Shown: piece by piece, positions 8,521-16,799 of the stretch
Position numbering within the stretch: the stretch's first letter is position 1
Layout: every line of letters begins with the position of its first letter
NCBI RefSeq assembly: GCF_014268745.2
Contig: NZ_JABWRB020000001.1
Span: 434,001-498,000 of the forward strand
Direction of reading: 5' to 3'
Origin: Pseudomonas zanjanensis
GTDB lineage: Bacteria; Pseudomonadota; Gammaproteobacteria; Pseudomonadales; Pseudomonadaceae
DNA: 64,000 nucleotides
Notes under the pieces: generated by a model
Told to the model about the DNA's origin: nothing
The model's input: the letters and a program-made list of their open reading frames with translations, nothing else
Database searches by the model: none
Position numbers and translations under genes: made by a program

Positions 8521-9162
8521 TCAGTTCCATATCAAGAGCTCCGCTGGCGTGGGGTTGTAGGCGTTGCACGGGTTGTTCAGTTGCGGGCAGTTGGAGATCA
8601 GGACGATCACGTCCATCTCGGCCCGCAGGTCGACGTATTTTCCTGGTGCCGAGATCCCGTCTTCGAAGGTCAGGCCGCCGTCGGCGGTCACCGGCACGTT
8701 CATGAAGAAGTTGATGTTCGGCCCGATGTCACCCTTGCCCAGCCGTCCGTCGTGGGCGCAGGCCCGCAGGTAGTTGTCGCGGCAGCTGTGCATGTAGCGA
8801 TTTTCCAGGGCGTAGCGCACGGTGTTGCTTTCCTGGGCGCAGGCACCGCCGAGGGTGTCGTGGCGCCCGCAAGTGTCTTCGACGATGGTCAGCATCGGGT
8901 GGCCGAGGTTGGAATACAGCACGCTGCCGGTGCTCAGGTAAACGCTGTTCTGCCGGCGCAGGGTGCGCTGCACGTCGTAGCGCTCCTTGGGGTTGGCCAG
9001 GCTGTAGAACAGCGTATCGACCGCCTGGTTGCCTTCCAGGTCGAGGATGCGCAGGGTCTGGCCCTTCTTGACCTCCACCAGCCACGGTTCCCCGGCGGGG
9101 ATGGTGGCGCGATAGATGGCGGCGTCAGGCTGCTTTTGTACGGTGGCGATGGCGAGTGACAT
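8521..9162 (-). CDS. Carboxyguanidine deiminase subunit (UAAP family, DUF1989)
   Basis: 213-residue member of the paired 'urea amidolyase-associated proteins' (DUF1989). Family members encoded in guanidine-riboswitch operons form a two-subunit enzyme that deiminates carboxyguanidine to allophanate and ammonium. Motifs visible: [27 protein letters not shown] and the FFMNVPV segment. The cysteine-containing DTCG...LGG motif is shared with the next gene upstream ([11 protein letters not shown]), showing the two are paralogous subunits. It lies 11 bases after its partner. Which of the two corresponds to CgdA or CgdB I cannot tell, so no symbol is given. Confidence 0.85.
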   Translation of the reverse strand: MSLAIATVQKQPDAAIYRATIPAGEPWLVEVKKGQTLRILDLEGNQAVDTLFYSLANPKERYDVQRTLRRQNSVYLSTGSVLYSNLGHPMLTIVEDTCGRHDTLGGACAQESNTVRYALENRYMHSCRDNYLRACAHDGRLGKGDIGPNINFFMNVPVTADGGLTFEDGISAPGKYVDLRAEMDVIVLISNCPQLNNPCNAYNPTPAELLIWN

Positions 9163-9173
9163 GGCAGCGATCC

Positions 9174-9899
9174 TCAGGCGATCAGGCGGTCGGTGTTGAT
9201 GAAGCCGCGCTGGTTTTCCGGGCGCGAATGGCGACAGTGCTCGGCGACGCTGGCGTCAGCGTTCATCCAACTGAGCTTGAGCGGTTGTGGGGCGTATTGC
9301 GGGTTCGGGTCCATCGGGTGCTGCAGCGCGGTCAGCACCACCAGGGTGTCCATCGGCGCGTACAGCTCGATGTAGTCGCCGGCCTGGGAGTTGCCTTCAA
9401 CGAAATGAAAGCCTCCGGCCTCATCGACATCGACCCGGCTGAACAGGTTGAGGGTCATCAGCAGGTCGGACAGGCCCAGCCCCCATTTGCCCAGCTCCAC
9501 CAGCAGGTTGTCGGTGCCGTTGCGAAAGAAGCCGTTGCGCAGTTCCTGATAGCGGCCCTGACCGTATTTTTCAGCGACTTCCTCAGCGCAAAGCACACCG
9601 CCGAGGCTGTCGCTCCAGCCGCAGGTGTCGGCGGTGATGGCCGCCAGCACCCGGCCCATGTCGGAGTAGAGGCAATGGCCGGTGGTGAGCTTGGCGGTGT
9701 GTTGGCATTTGAGGCTGTCGGGCAGGTTCAGCCGTTCGGTTTTTTCGTTGGCGTTGAGCAGCGTCAGGCTCACGTTGGCCCCGCCGCGCAGGTCGGTCAG
9801 GCGCAGCAGTTGACCGCGCTTGAGTACGAAGGAACGGTGGCCGCCGCCGGGCAGCAGTTCTTCGGCGAAAGGTGTAAACAATTGGGTCGAGTCGGTCAT
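9174..9899 (-). CDS. Carboxyguanidine deiminase subunit (UAAP family, DUF1989), partner
   Basis: 241 residues, second DUF1989 paralogue of the operon, with [31 protein letters not shown] and SRVDVDEAG motifs. Together with the following gene it should convert carboxyguanidine to allophanate. The ATG at 9899 is preferred because AAAGGAG stands at the right distance; an ATG 18 bases further upstream would overlap the ABC ATPase gene and place the ribosome site inside the coding region. It lies 14 bases after the ATPase gene. Confidence 0.85.
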   Translation of the reverse strand: MTDSTQLFTPFAEELLPGGGHRSFVLKRGQLLRLTDLRGGANVSLTLLNANEKTERLNLPDSLKCQHTAKLTTGHCLYSDMGRVLAAITADTCGWSDSLGGVLCAEEVAEKYGQGRYQELRNGFFRNGTDNLLVELGKWGLGLSDLLMTLNLFSRVDVDEAGGFHFVEGNSQAGDYIELYAPMDTLVVLTALQHPMDPNPQYAPQPLKLSWMNADASVAEHCRHSRPENQRGFINTDRLIA

Positions 9900-9913
9900 G
9901 GTAAAAACTCCTT

Positions 9914-10702
9914 TCAAGCGATACGCAACGTGCCGGCCAGTTCGGCGGGCAGGGCGTCGACGGCGGCACGGGCGGTGCGGCGGTCGCTGTTCAATGGAAT
10001 GTCGTAGGTAATGCGTGCGCCATAGGCGCCGGGGGCGTGCGGGTCGACACGGACCTTGTCGAACACCAGCAGGCGTGTGCCGAGGCTGAAACCTTCGGAC
10101 AGGTCATGGGTGACCATGAACACCGTCAGCCGGGTTTCGCGCCACAGCTCCAGCAACAGGGCGTGCATGTCTTTGCGAATGCCCGGGTCGAGGGCGCCGA
10201 AGGGCTCGTCGAGCAGCAGGACACGCGGCTTCATGATCAGTGCCTGGGCGATCGCCAGCCGCTGTTGCATGCCGCCGGACAGTTGCGCCGGGTACTTATC
10301 CAGCGCATGGCCCAGGCCGACCTTGTCCAGCAGTTGCGCGGCGTCTTCGCGGGCCTGGTGCTTGGCGCTGCCAAACAGGCGGCCCAACAGCGGCGAGCGC
10401 GGCAACTCCAGGCCCAGGGTCACGTTGTCCAGCACCGTCAGGTGCGGGAACACCGAGTAGCGCTGGAACACCACGCCCCGGCTCGCGTCGGGTTCACCGG
10501 CCAACGGCTGGCCATCCAGCAGGATTTGTCCGCGACTGGCGCGTTCCTGGCCCAGCAGCAAGCGCAGGAAGGTCGACTTGCCGCAACCCGACGCGCCCAC
10601 CAGGGTGCAGAACTCACCCTCAGAGACGCTCAGGTTCAAACGCTCCAGGACCACCTGGTCGGCATACTGTTGCCAGACGTTGTTCACCGTAATGAAGCTC
10701 AT
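9914..10702 (-). CDS. ABC importer ATP-binding protein (probable guanidine uptake)
   Basis: 262-residue ATPase of the nitrate/sulfonate/taurine class. Walker A GASGCGKST, signature LSGGMQQRLAIAQAL, Walker B LLLDEPFGALD and the H-loop MVTHDLSEG are all intact. The start ATG at 10702 overlaps the permease stop (ATGA), so the two are translationally coupled; an upstream extension to 10789 lies within the permease gene. Substrate is inferred from the riboswitch and the downstream enzymes. Genes of this kind are often labelled urea transporters. Confidence 0.9.
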   Translation of the reverse strand: MSFITVNNVWQQYADQVVLERLNLSVSEGEFCTLVGASGCGKSTFLRLLLGQERASRGQILLDGQPLAGEPDASRGVVFQRYSVFPHLTVLDNVTLGLELPRSPLLGRLFGSAKHQAREDAAQLLDKVGLGHALDKYPAQLSGGMQQRLAIAQALIMKPRVLLLDEPFGALDPGIRKDMHALLLELWRETRLTVFMVTHDLSEGFSLGTRLLVFDKVRVDPHAPGAYGARITYDIPLNSDRRTARAAVDALPAELAGTLRIA

Positions 10703-11514
10703 GCCTTCGCCCCCTCGTACCAGGGGAACGCTCGGCGGGTCAGGCGCTTGAGGCCCCAGTCCATCAGCCAGGCGAGCAGGGTGATCCACACCACATACGG
10801 CAAGATCACGTCCATCGCCAGGTAACGACGCACCAGAAAAATCCGATAGCCCAGCCCATCCGTAGAGGCGATGGCTTCAGCGGCGATCAGGAACAGCCAG
10901 GCCGAACCCAGCATCAGCCGCAGGGAAATCAACAGGCGCGGCAGCAGTTGCGGCAGCACCACCCGCAGCATCAGGGTCCAGGTTGAAGCACCGAGGGTCT
11001 GGGCCTTGATCAGCAGCTCGGGCGGAATTTCCCGGGCGCGCTGTTCCAGGTCGCGCGCCAGGCACGGTGTGATGCCAATCACGATCAGCATCACTTTCGA
11101 CAGTTCGCCCAGGCCGAAGACGATGAACAGGATCGGCAGGATGGCCAGCGGCGGCACCATCGACACCACGGTGAGCAACGGTGACAGCGGTGCGCCAAAC
11201 AGTGGCAGCGTACCGGCGGCTATGCCCAGGCACAGCCCGGCCAGGGCGCTGATGCCCAGGCCGATGGCCAACCGACGCAGGCTCGACGCGGTGTCTTGCC
11301 AGAGCAGATAGTCGCCGCTGCGGGCATCGGCTGTGAAGGCCAGGCGTTTGACCGCGTCGACCATTTGCACGGCGCTGGGCAGGAGCTTGTCGTTGGGGTT
11401 GTCCGTCAACCGTTCGGCCGAGCCCATGAAGTAGGCGAACAACACCAGCGCGAATGGCAGGATCACCAGCAACAAGCGGCTGGGACGATCCGGGTAGCGG
11501 TTGATCAGGCGCAT
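10699..11514 (-). CDS. ABC importer permease (probable guanidine uptake)
   Basis: 271-residue BPD_transp_1-type permease with about six membrane segments, the first at residues 14-31 and others near 80-105, 110-140, 190-215 and 225-250. The cytoplasmic coupling helix follows the EAA pattern (ELLIKAQTLGASTWTLMLR). It pairs with the ATPase with which it overlaps by 4 bases and follows the binding-protein gene after 15 bases. Confidence 0.88.
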   Translation of the reverse strand: MRLINRYPDRPSRLLLVILPFALVLFAYFMGSAERLTDNPNDKLLPSAVQMVDAVKRLAFTADARSGDYLLWQDTASSLRRLAIGLGISALAGLCLGIAAGTLPLFGAPLSPLLTVVSMVPPLAILPILFIVFGLGELSKVMLIVIGITPCLARDLEQRAREIPPELLIKAQTLGASTWTLMLRVVLPQLLPRLLISLRLMLGSAWLFLIAAEAIASTDGLGYRIFLVRRYLAMDVILPYVVWITLLAWLMDWGLKRLTRRAFPWYEGAKA

Positions 11515-11529
11515 GCCAGGTCCTCCGGT

Positions 11530-12597
11530 TTACAGCTTGGCGTCGGCGGCCAGCTGTACGTAGGTCGGGTCAAAGCGCAGCTTGAGGTTGGCCTTGTCGC
11601 CGCGGGTCAGGCCATTGGCGAACGTCATGCCGACCGCGTCGGTGCCCTTGGCGCCTTCGCCCAACAAGCCGTGCTGGAACGAGAACTCGGCCACCTTGCC
11701 CATGGTGGCGGGCAGTTGCTCGCTGGTGGCGAAGCTCAGGGCTTCCTTGGGCGTGGCGAACAGCTTGGTGGTGTCCAGTTGCGCCTGGAAGCCGGCCAGG
11801 TCGGTGCCCGAAGCTTTGGCCATGTGTTCCAGCGCCGTCTTGCTCGCGGCGTTTTTTGCGTTCATCAGTGCCACCACTTCAAACCAGGCGCCGGTCAACG
11901 CTTTGCCCAGGGCGGGGTTGTCCTGGAGGGTCTGGGTGTTGACCACCATCATGTCCATGATCTCGCCGGGCACCTGGCTGGAGTTGAACACTTCGCTCAC
12001 GCCTGGCTGGGCCTTGATGTCCGAGAGCATCGGGTTCCAGGTGGTGACGGCCTTGACCTGGTCGGTGTTGAAGGCGGCGGAGATATCGGCGTCGGAGGTG
12101 TTGATGACTTTCAAGTCTTTCTCGGCGAGACCAACCGAATCCAGGGCACGGGCCAGCAGGTAGTGGGACACCGACAGTTCCACCAGATTGACGTCCATGC
12201 CCTTGAGGTCGGCGACTTTCTTGCCCTCGCCCTTGAGGACGATGCCGTCGTTGCCGTTGGAGAAATCGCTGATGATCAGTGCGGTGCTGTCCACGCCACC
12301 GGCGGCGGGAATGGTCAGGGCGTCCATGTTGGTCATGGTGCAGCCGTCGAACTGACCGGCGGTGTACTGGTTGATGGATTCGACGTAGTCGTTGAGCTGC
12401 ACGACATCGATCTGGATGCCGTACTTTTTCGCCCATTTATCGACGATGCCTTGGCTACCGGCGTATTCCCAGGGCATCCAACCGGCGTAAATAGTCCAGC
12501 AGACGCTGAAGTGGTCTTTTTGGGCGGCGGCGGATGAGAAGCTCGCGAGGGCCGAGAGGGCAGCGAGGAGCAGGGCGGACAGACGAAGCTTGAGCAT
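11530..12597 (-). CDS. ABC importer periplasmic substrate-binding protein (probable guanidine uptake)
   Basis: 355 residues with a Sec signal peptide of about 25 residues (MLKLRLSALLLAALSAL... cleavage near AAA-Q) and an NMT1/THI5-type binding-protein fold (VCWTIYAGWMPWEYAG, GQFDGCTMTNMDALTIP). First gene of the operon: the guanidine-I riboswitch ends about 60 bases upstream. The ATG at 12597 follows CTGGAG and begins a proper signal peptide; a frame opening 45 bases earlier does not. Periplasmic guanidine binding is an inference from context. Confidence 0.88.
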   Translation of the reverse strand: MLKLRLSALLLAALSALASFSSAAAQKDHFSVCWTIYAGWMPWEYAGSQGIVDKWAKKYGIQIDVVQLNDYVESINQYTAGQFDGCTMTNMDALTIPAAGGVDSTALIISDFSNGNDGIVLKGEGKKVADLKGMDVNLVELSVSHYLLARALDSVGLAEKDLKVINTSDADISAAFNTDQVKAVTTWNPMLSDIKAQPGVSEVFNSSQVPGEIMDMMVVNTQTLQDNPALGKALTGAWFEVVALMNAKNAASKTALEHMAKASGTDLAGFQAQLDTTKLFATPKEALSFATSEQLPATMGKVAEFSFQHGLLGEGAKGTDAVGMTFANGLTRGDKANLKLRFDPTYVQLAADAKL

Positions 12598-12654
12598 GGT
12601 GGTTCTCCAGTTGATCAAGGGCGGACAGGAGCAACGCGGCACCGCGAACGGTGG

Positions 12655-12752
12655 CTTGTCTCCCGGGCTTTTGTCCCGCCGTGTAACCTCAACTGGAGGT
12701 CGCCAACTCTCGGACCAGCCACTCGCCAGAAGCGAGCCGGAACCCTAGTCAG
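12655..12752 (-). ncRNA. Guanidine-I (ykkC) riboswitch
   Basis: On the minus strand the leader reads, in order, CTAGGGTTCC (12748-12739), a variable GC-rich hairpin, TGGTCCGAGAG, a second variable hairpin, ACACGGCGGGACAAAAGCCC and GGGAGA. These are the invariant blocks of the ykkC guanidine-I aptamer in the right order and spacing. Between aptamer and start codon lies a CACCG-TTCG-CGGTG hairpin (12653-12640) that may belong to the expression platform; no oligo-U terminator is seen, so control of translation or Rho access is as likely as intrinsic termination. Guanidine binding should switch the operon on. Confidence 0.95.
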
Positions 12753-12760
12753 CCATTGCA

Positions 12761-12774
12761 AATTGTGGTGCCGC
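12761..12774 (-). repeat. Leader copy of a 14-base direct repeat
   Basis: GCGGCACCACAATT on the minus strand, just 5' of the riboswitch and downstream of the expected transcription start. An identical copy lies at 12895-12908 upstream of the sigma-54 promoter. Identical 14-mers 134 bases apart are unlikely by chance in a short control region, so a protein site is plausible. Confidence 0.55.
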
Positions 12775-12806
12775 GAACCTGTGATGACTCCTGCACGGAG
12801 TTTGTT

Positions 12807-12825
12807 AAAGCGAGAGCCGTGCCAA
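12807..12825 (-). promoter_or_regulatory. Sigma-54 promoter of the guanidine operon
   Basis: TTGGCACGGCTCTCGCTTT on the minus strand: the GG (-24) and GC (-12) dinucleotides are exactly 10 bases apart, and TGGCACG matches the consensus fully. The predicted start near 12795 gives a leader that contains the whole riboswitch. Nitrogen control through NtrC-type activation is expected for such an operon. Confidence 0.8.
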
Positions 12826-12887
12826 CTGGAGTCAAGGCCCGGTCCAGAGAGGGCGGGTGCCGCAAGACGGTGGCTGGGGACTGGCGG

Positions 12888-12916
12888 GGTGCGCAATTGT
12901 GGTGCCGCTGCGCACC
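12888..12916. promoter_or_regulatory. Palindrome and second 14-mer copy upstream of the sigma-54 promoter
   Basis: GGTGCGCA (12888-12895) and TGCGCACC (12909-12916) form an inverted repeat centred about 95 bases upstream of the -12 element, and the second GCGGCACCACAATT copy lies between the arms. The position suits an upstream activator site, but the sequence is not a good NtrC consensus. Confidence 0.45.
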
Positions 12917-13065
12917 GGCATGAGGCAAAGAGCTACATGTTTCAACTTATTGCTGGAGCGCACCAGATCTCGATTTCGCTGTCAGATTAATCGTCAGTCA
13001 CCCAATAGATGACTGCCGCCCATCAGCGTCGCTGATGTGGCCCATCCGCGGTCCAGGAGGCCGCC

Positions 13066-13476
13066 ATGTATCGACGACTGCTGCTCATTGCGTTTCTCGG
13101 TTTGACTCTTTCGGCCTGCGTGCCTTATTACGACGGAGACTCGAGCTACTACCGTTCCGAGGTCTACACCTCACCGGCGCCTGTCTATTACGGTGGCGGG
13201 AGTTATTATTCGGCACCGCGTGGTTATTACGCCCCGCGGTATTACCAACCGGCGCCGCGCTACTACTCGGCACCGCGTTACTACCAACATGGCCCACGCC
13301 ACTACTCGCCGCCGCGAGCGGCGTACCGACCTTATCCACACCGTGGGGGCTGGGACGGCCATAACCGGGGTGGCTGGAATGATGACCGACGGGGTCGAGG
13401 CGGGCGTGATCATCGGGGACGCGGTGATTATGATCGTGGACGCGGCGATCACGATGGACGACGCAACCACCGCTGA
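13066..13476 (+). CDS. Small tyrosine-rich, Arg/Gly-tailed lipoprotein
   Basis: 136 residues. Signal sequence MYRRLLLIAFLGLTLSAC with lipobox LSAC, so Cys18 should be lipidated. The mature part is low-complexity: repeated YYSAPRYY/YYAPRYYQ units over residues 37-90, then a region rich in Gly, Arg, Asp and His (DRGRGD, RGRGGRDHRGR). It has an AGGAGG ribosome site and is followed by a strong terminator, so it is monocistronic. I do not know a function; similar Tyr-rich lipoproteins are common in Pseudomonas. Arg sits at +2/+3 (VPYYD follows Cys), with no inner-membrane retention Asp at +2, so outer-membrane sorting is expected. Confidence 0.75.
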   Translation: MYRRLLLIAFLGLTLSACVPYYDGDSSYYRSEVYTSPAPVYYGGGSYYSAPRGYYAPRYYQPAPRYYSAPRYYQHGPRHYSPPRAAYRPYPHRGGWDGHNRGGWNDDRRGRGGRDHRGRGDYDRGRGDHDGRRNHR

Positions 13477-13490
13477 TCCCAGGGCAGAAA

Positions 13491-13518
13491 AAAGCGGCGC
13501 ATTAAGCGCCGCTTTGTT
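13491..13518 (+). terminator. Intrinsic terminator of the lipoprotein gene
   Basis: AAAGCGGCGC-ATTAA-GCGCCGCTTT stem followed by GTTAT: a perfect 7-base GC stem extended by A/T pairs. Confidence 0.85.
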
Positions 13519-13549
13519 ATGCCTGCAATAAACCCGATGGGATAAGGCT

Positions 13550-13640
13550 TGTGGGAGCAAAGCTTGCTCGCGATGACAGGGGGGCAGTCAGCCTCTCTGT
13601 GACTGGCATACCGCTATCGCGAGCAAGCTTTGCTCCCACA
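13550..13640. repeat. REP doublet
   Basis: Outward-facing pair of the GGAGCAAAGCTTGCTCGCGA variant between the lipoprotein terminator and the convergent hydrolase gene. Confidence 0.93.
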
Positions 13641-13689
13641 GATGTCACTCTCACAGAATGTCACTCCCACAGGGTGTCACCCAGGTTCT

Positions 13690-14802
13690 TTATTCGTTGG
13701 ACAAATCCGCCAACGGATGCCGACCTTCCCACGCTTTGTGAAAGTGCGCCTCGACCGCCGCTTCGGGCACATGGTTGATGTCCGGCCAGTGCCAGCGGGG
13801 CTTGTGGTCCTTGTCGATCAGGCGCGCGCGTACGCCTTCGCTGAATTCCGGATGGCGGCAGCAGTTGAGGCTCAAGGTGTATTCCATCCGGAACACACCG
13901 GCCAAGGACAAATGCCGGGCCCGGGTGATCTGCTCCCAGACCAGACAAGCGGTCAACGGCGAGCCTTCGGTCATGGTCTTGGCCGCCCGGGCGATCAGCG
14001 GATCAGGGTGCTCCACCAGCAGGCTGAGGGCTTTCCAGGCGCAGCGCACGTCGCTGACATCCAGCCATTCATCGATTTTCTGCCGGCGTGGCAGCCATTG
14101 GGCTTCGGGCATTTTGCCGACCGCTTCCTGCTGCAAAGCCTTGAGCAGGCTGTTGAGCTGCATCTCGGTCTGCTCCTGCCAGTTGAGTTGCAGCAGGCCC
14201 TCGATCAGATCGTCCTGTTGTTCGTCCAGCAGAAAGCGGTCAGCCAGGCCCAGGTCGATGGCGTCCCGGGCGTTCATGTGGGCGCCGGTCAGGCCGAGAA
14301 ACAGCCCGAGCTTGCCGGGCAGGCGCGACAAGAACCAACTGGCGCCGACATCCGGGTACAGGCCGATGCTGATTTCCGGCATCGCCAGGCGGCTGCTGGG
14401 CGTGACGATGCGGGTACTGGCGCCTTGCAGCAATCCCATGCCGCCGCCCAGTACATAACCGTGCCCCCAGCACAGTAGGGGTTTGGGGTAGGTGTGCAGG
14501 TTGAAGTCCAAGCGGTATTCCGCTGCGAAGAATTGCGCCGCCAGCGGCGGTACTTCGCCGGGATGCGCGCGGCAGGCCTCCACCAGGCTGCGCACTTCGC
14601 CGCCGGCGCAGAAGGCCTTGGCGCCGTTGCCACGCAACAGCACACACACGACCTGCGGCTCTCGGGCCCAGGCATCGAGGCGATCACGCAAGGCGTTGAT
14701 CATGGGCAGGGACAGGGCGTTCAGGGATTTTTCGGCATCCAGCGTGGCGATGCCAATACGGGCCCCGTCGATGCCGGTGAGCTCTTCGAAGTGCAGATTC
14801 AT
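13690..14802 (-). CDS. 3-hydroxyisobutyryl-CoA hydrolase-like protein (crotonase superfamily)
   Basis: 370 residues with a crotonase fold in the first ~200 residues: NGAKAFCAGGEVRSL and GYVLGGGMGLLQG form the oxyanion hole region, and MPEISIGLYPDVGASWFLS carries the acidic residue expected in HIBCH-type hydrolases. The ~150-residue C-terminal extension is typical of the hydroxyisobutyryl-CoA hydrolase/enoyl-CoA isomerase-like branch used in valine breakdown. It stands alone, divergent from ung. Substrate is inferred; some close relatives are annotated simply as enoyl-CoA hydratase/isomerase. Confidence 0.82.
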   Translation of the reverse strand: MNLHFEELTGIDGARIGIATLDAEKSLNALSLPMINALRDRLDAWAREPQVVCVLLRGNGAKAFCAGGEVRSLVEACRAHPGEVPPLAAQFFAAEYRLDFNLHTYPKPLLCWGHGYVLGGGMGLLQGASTRIVTPSSRLAMPEISIGLYPDVGASWFLSRLPGKLGLFLGLTGAHMNARDAIDLGLADRFLLDEQQDDLIEGLLQLNWQEQTEMQLNSLLKALQQEAVGKMPEAQWLPRRQKIDEWLDVSDVRCAWKALSLLVEHPDPLIARAAKTMTEGSPLTACLVWEQITRARHLSLAGVFRMEYTLSLNCCRHPEFSEGVRARLIDKDHKPRWHWPDINHVPEAAVEAHFHKAWEGRHPLADLSNE

Positions 14803-14933
14803 CGTGACCTCGATCAGAAATTGGAATGATCAGTATGACCGCTGCGTAGGAAAGTGCCGGTTCTGCGTCAGATCAATTGACAAGCCATGTAGGCTTTCCT
14901 AGGGTGCGCCCATTGTTTTTACCGGATGCAAAC

Positions 14934-15626
14934 ATGACTGCCGACGACCGTATCAAACTCGAACCGAGCTGGAAGCAGGCCTTGCGTGCCGAGTTCGACC
15001 AGCCCTACATGGCGGAGTTGCGCGAGTTTTTGCGCAGTGAATACGCCGCCGGCAAGGAAATTTATCCACCGGCACCGTTGATCTTCAATGCCCTCAATTC
15101 CACGCCGCTGGACAAGGTCAAGGTGGTGATTCTCGGCCAGGATCCGTACCACGGTCCAGGCCAGGCCCATGGCTTGTGCTTCTCGGTGCAACCGGGCGTG
15201 CCGACGCCGCCGTCGCTGGTGAACATCTACAAGGAATTGAAGCGCGATTTGAACATCGACATCCCGAATCACGGTTACCTGCAAAGCTGGGCCGACCAGG
15301 GCGTGTTGCTGCTCAATACGACCCTCACCGTGGAGCGCGCCAATGCCAACGCCCATGCCAAGAAAGGTTGGCAACACTTTACCGACCGGGTCATCGAAGT
15401 GGTCAGCGAACACCAGCCGAACCTGGTGTTCCTGCTGTGGGGCGCCCATGCCCAGGGCAAGCAGAAGTTGATCGATGCGACCAAGCACTTGGTGTTGACC
15501 TCGGTCCATCCGTCACCGCTGTCGGCCCACCGTGGCTTCATCGGCTGCGGGCATTTCAGCCGGGCCAACAAGTTTCTCCAGCAGCATGGCGAGCAGCCGA
15601 TCGAGTGGCGGTTGCCGCCGGTTTGA
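14934..15626 (+). CDS. ung: Uracil-DNA glycosylase
   Basis: Removes uracil from DNA as the first step of base excision repair. 230 residues with the water-activating motif GQDPYHG (Asp70) and the DNA-intercalating/His motif [11 protein letters not shown] (His192), both intact. The ATG at 14934 begins [14 protein letters not shown], the usual N-terminus; an earlier in-frame codon at 14877 adds a stretch without family similarity. Confidence 0.96.
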   Translation: MTADDRIKLEPSWKQALRAEFDQPYMAELREFLRSEYAAGKEIYPPAPLIFNALNSTPLDKVKVVILGQDPYHGPGQAHGLCFSVQPGVPTPPSLVNIYKELKRDLNIDIPNHGYLQSWADQGVLLLNTTLTVERANANAHAKKGWQHFTDRVIEVVSEHQPNLVFLLWGAHAQGKQKLIDATKHLVLTSVHPSPLSAHRGFIGCGHFSRANKFLQQHGEQPIEWRLPPV

Positions 15627-15646
15627 TGAGCTAGTCGAGCGGGCCC

Positions 15647-15742
15647 CATCGCGAGCAGGCTCGCTCCCACATAGGTTTTGTGGTGGGACGCAAAATGTGT
15701 GCTCGCCGCAGGACTCCTGTGGGAGCGAGCCTGCTCGCGATG
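15647..15742. repeat. REP doublet in inverted (tail-inward) orientation
   Basis: TCGCGAGCAGGCTCGCTCCC at the left and GGGAGCGAGCCTGCTCGCGA at the right, so the units face the opposite way from most doublets here. It lies between convergent ung and the AbrB-like gene. Confidence 0.9.
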
Positions 15743-15755
15743 AAGACAAATCGGT

Positions 15756-16799
15756 CTACAAATCCGACCCCGACCTGCTCGTCCAATACCTGAACAACGG
15801 CTCTGCCAGGAACAGCACGAACAACAACCGCATCACCTGCAACGCCGTTACCAATGGCACCGACAGTTGCAGCGTCTCCGCCGTCAGGCTCATTTCCGCG
15901 ATGCCGCCGGGCATCATGCCCAACGTCAACGAGCGCAGATCCAGATGGGTCAAGGTGCTCAAGCCAAGGGCTGCCAGTGTGGCGATCAGCATCGTCAACA
16001 CCGTGCCAACCAACGTGCGCCCCATGAACGATGGTGCCCGACGAAAGAACTGCCGGTTGAAATGACAACCCAACCCGCTGCCGATCAGCCACTGGCCAAG
16101 CTGGCTGGCGCCGTCGGGCAGGCCAATGTGCAGGTCCCAACCGACACTCACCGCCGCGCTCACCAGCAACGGCCCGAACAACCAGGGATTGGGTTGGCGC
16201 AAGCGCTCCCAGACCCAGGCGAGCAGGGCGCCCGCCGGGAACAGGATCGCCAGCCACAGCCAGTCCACCGTCGTGGCGTGTTGCATCGGCGTACCTTCAC
16301 CCAACAAGTACTTGAAGGCCGCCGGCACACACAACACCACCACCAGCACCCGCAGGCTCTGGCCCGCTGCAACGCGGCTGAGGTCCGCGCCGTTGCGGGC
16401 GCCGAGGTTAACCATTTCGCCGGAACCGCCCGGCATGCTCGAAAAGAACGCGGTGGCACGGTCCTCGCCGGTGCGACGCATCAGCCAGACACTCACCACG
16501 CTGGACACGCTGGTGATCAGCGCGCCGAAGAAGATCAGGCCGAAGTGGCTCAGGACTTGCTCCATCACCACCGGCGTAAAGTGCAGGCCGATACCGATGC
16601 CCACCACCCATTGGCCGCATTTGCGGCCGCCGGGGATTTCCATCAATTGCCACGGCGTGAGACAGCGCACCAGGATGATCGCCAACAACGAGCCGACCAT
16701 CCAGGGCAGGGGCCAGCCGATCAGGCTGGCCAGGTAACCGCCGGCCAGACCGACCAGCGGTGTTCCCCACCATTGTCTGAAGGTTGTTGCCTCAGACAT
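15756..16799 (-). CDS. AbrB-family membrane protein (putative transporter/regulator of tct operon)
   Basis: 347 residues, about ten hydrophobic segments, with the family's repeated glycine-rich motif: SMPGGSGEMVNLG in the first half and GMMPGGIAEMSLTAE in the second. This is the AbrB/'ammonia monooxygenase' membrane family (unrelated to the DNA-binding AbrB), whose transport role is unproven. The chosen ATG at 16799 gives MSEATTFRQ and overlaps tctA by 8 bases, so it is translationally coupled to the tricarboxylate transporter genes. Confidence 0.8.
   Translation of the reverse strand: MSEATTFRQWWGTPLVGLAGGYLASLIGWPLPWMVGSLLAIILVRCLTPWQLMEIPGGRKCGQWVVGIGIGLHFTPVVMEQVLSHFGLIFFGALITSVSSVVSVWLMRRTGEDRATAFFSSMPGGSGEMVNLGARNGADLSRVAAGQSLRVLVVVLCVPAAFKYLLGEGTPMQHATTVDWLWLAILFPAGALLAWVWERLRQPNPWLFGPLLVSAAVSVGWDLHIGLPDGASQLGQWLIGSGLGCHFNRQFFRRAPSFMGRTLVGTVLTMLIATLAALGLSTLTHLDLRSLTLGMMPGGIAEMSLTAETLQLSVPLVTALQVMRLLFVLFLAEPLFRYWTSRSGSDL

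Noticed and set aside
4576..12597. Plain urea carboxylase/allophanate hydrolase pathway for urea
   Set aside because: The ykkC guanidine riboswitch and the DUF1989 deiminase pair point to guanidine; urea as the main substrate is not supported by this context.
13281..13476. Collagen-like or phase-variable repeat in the lipoprotein gene
   Set aside because: The RG/RD-rich codons form no regular G-X-Y pattern or exact tandem DNA repeat of constant length.
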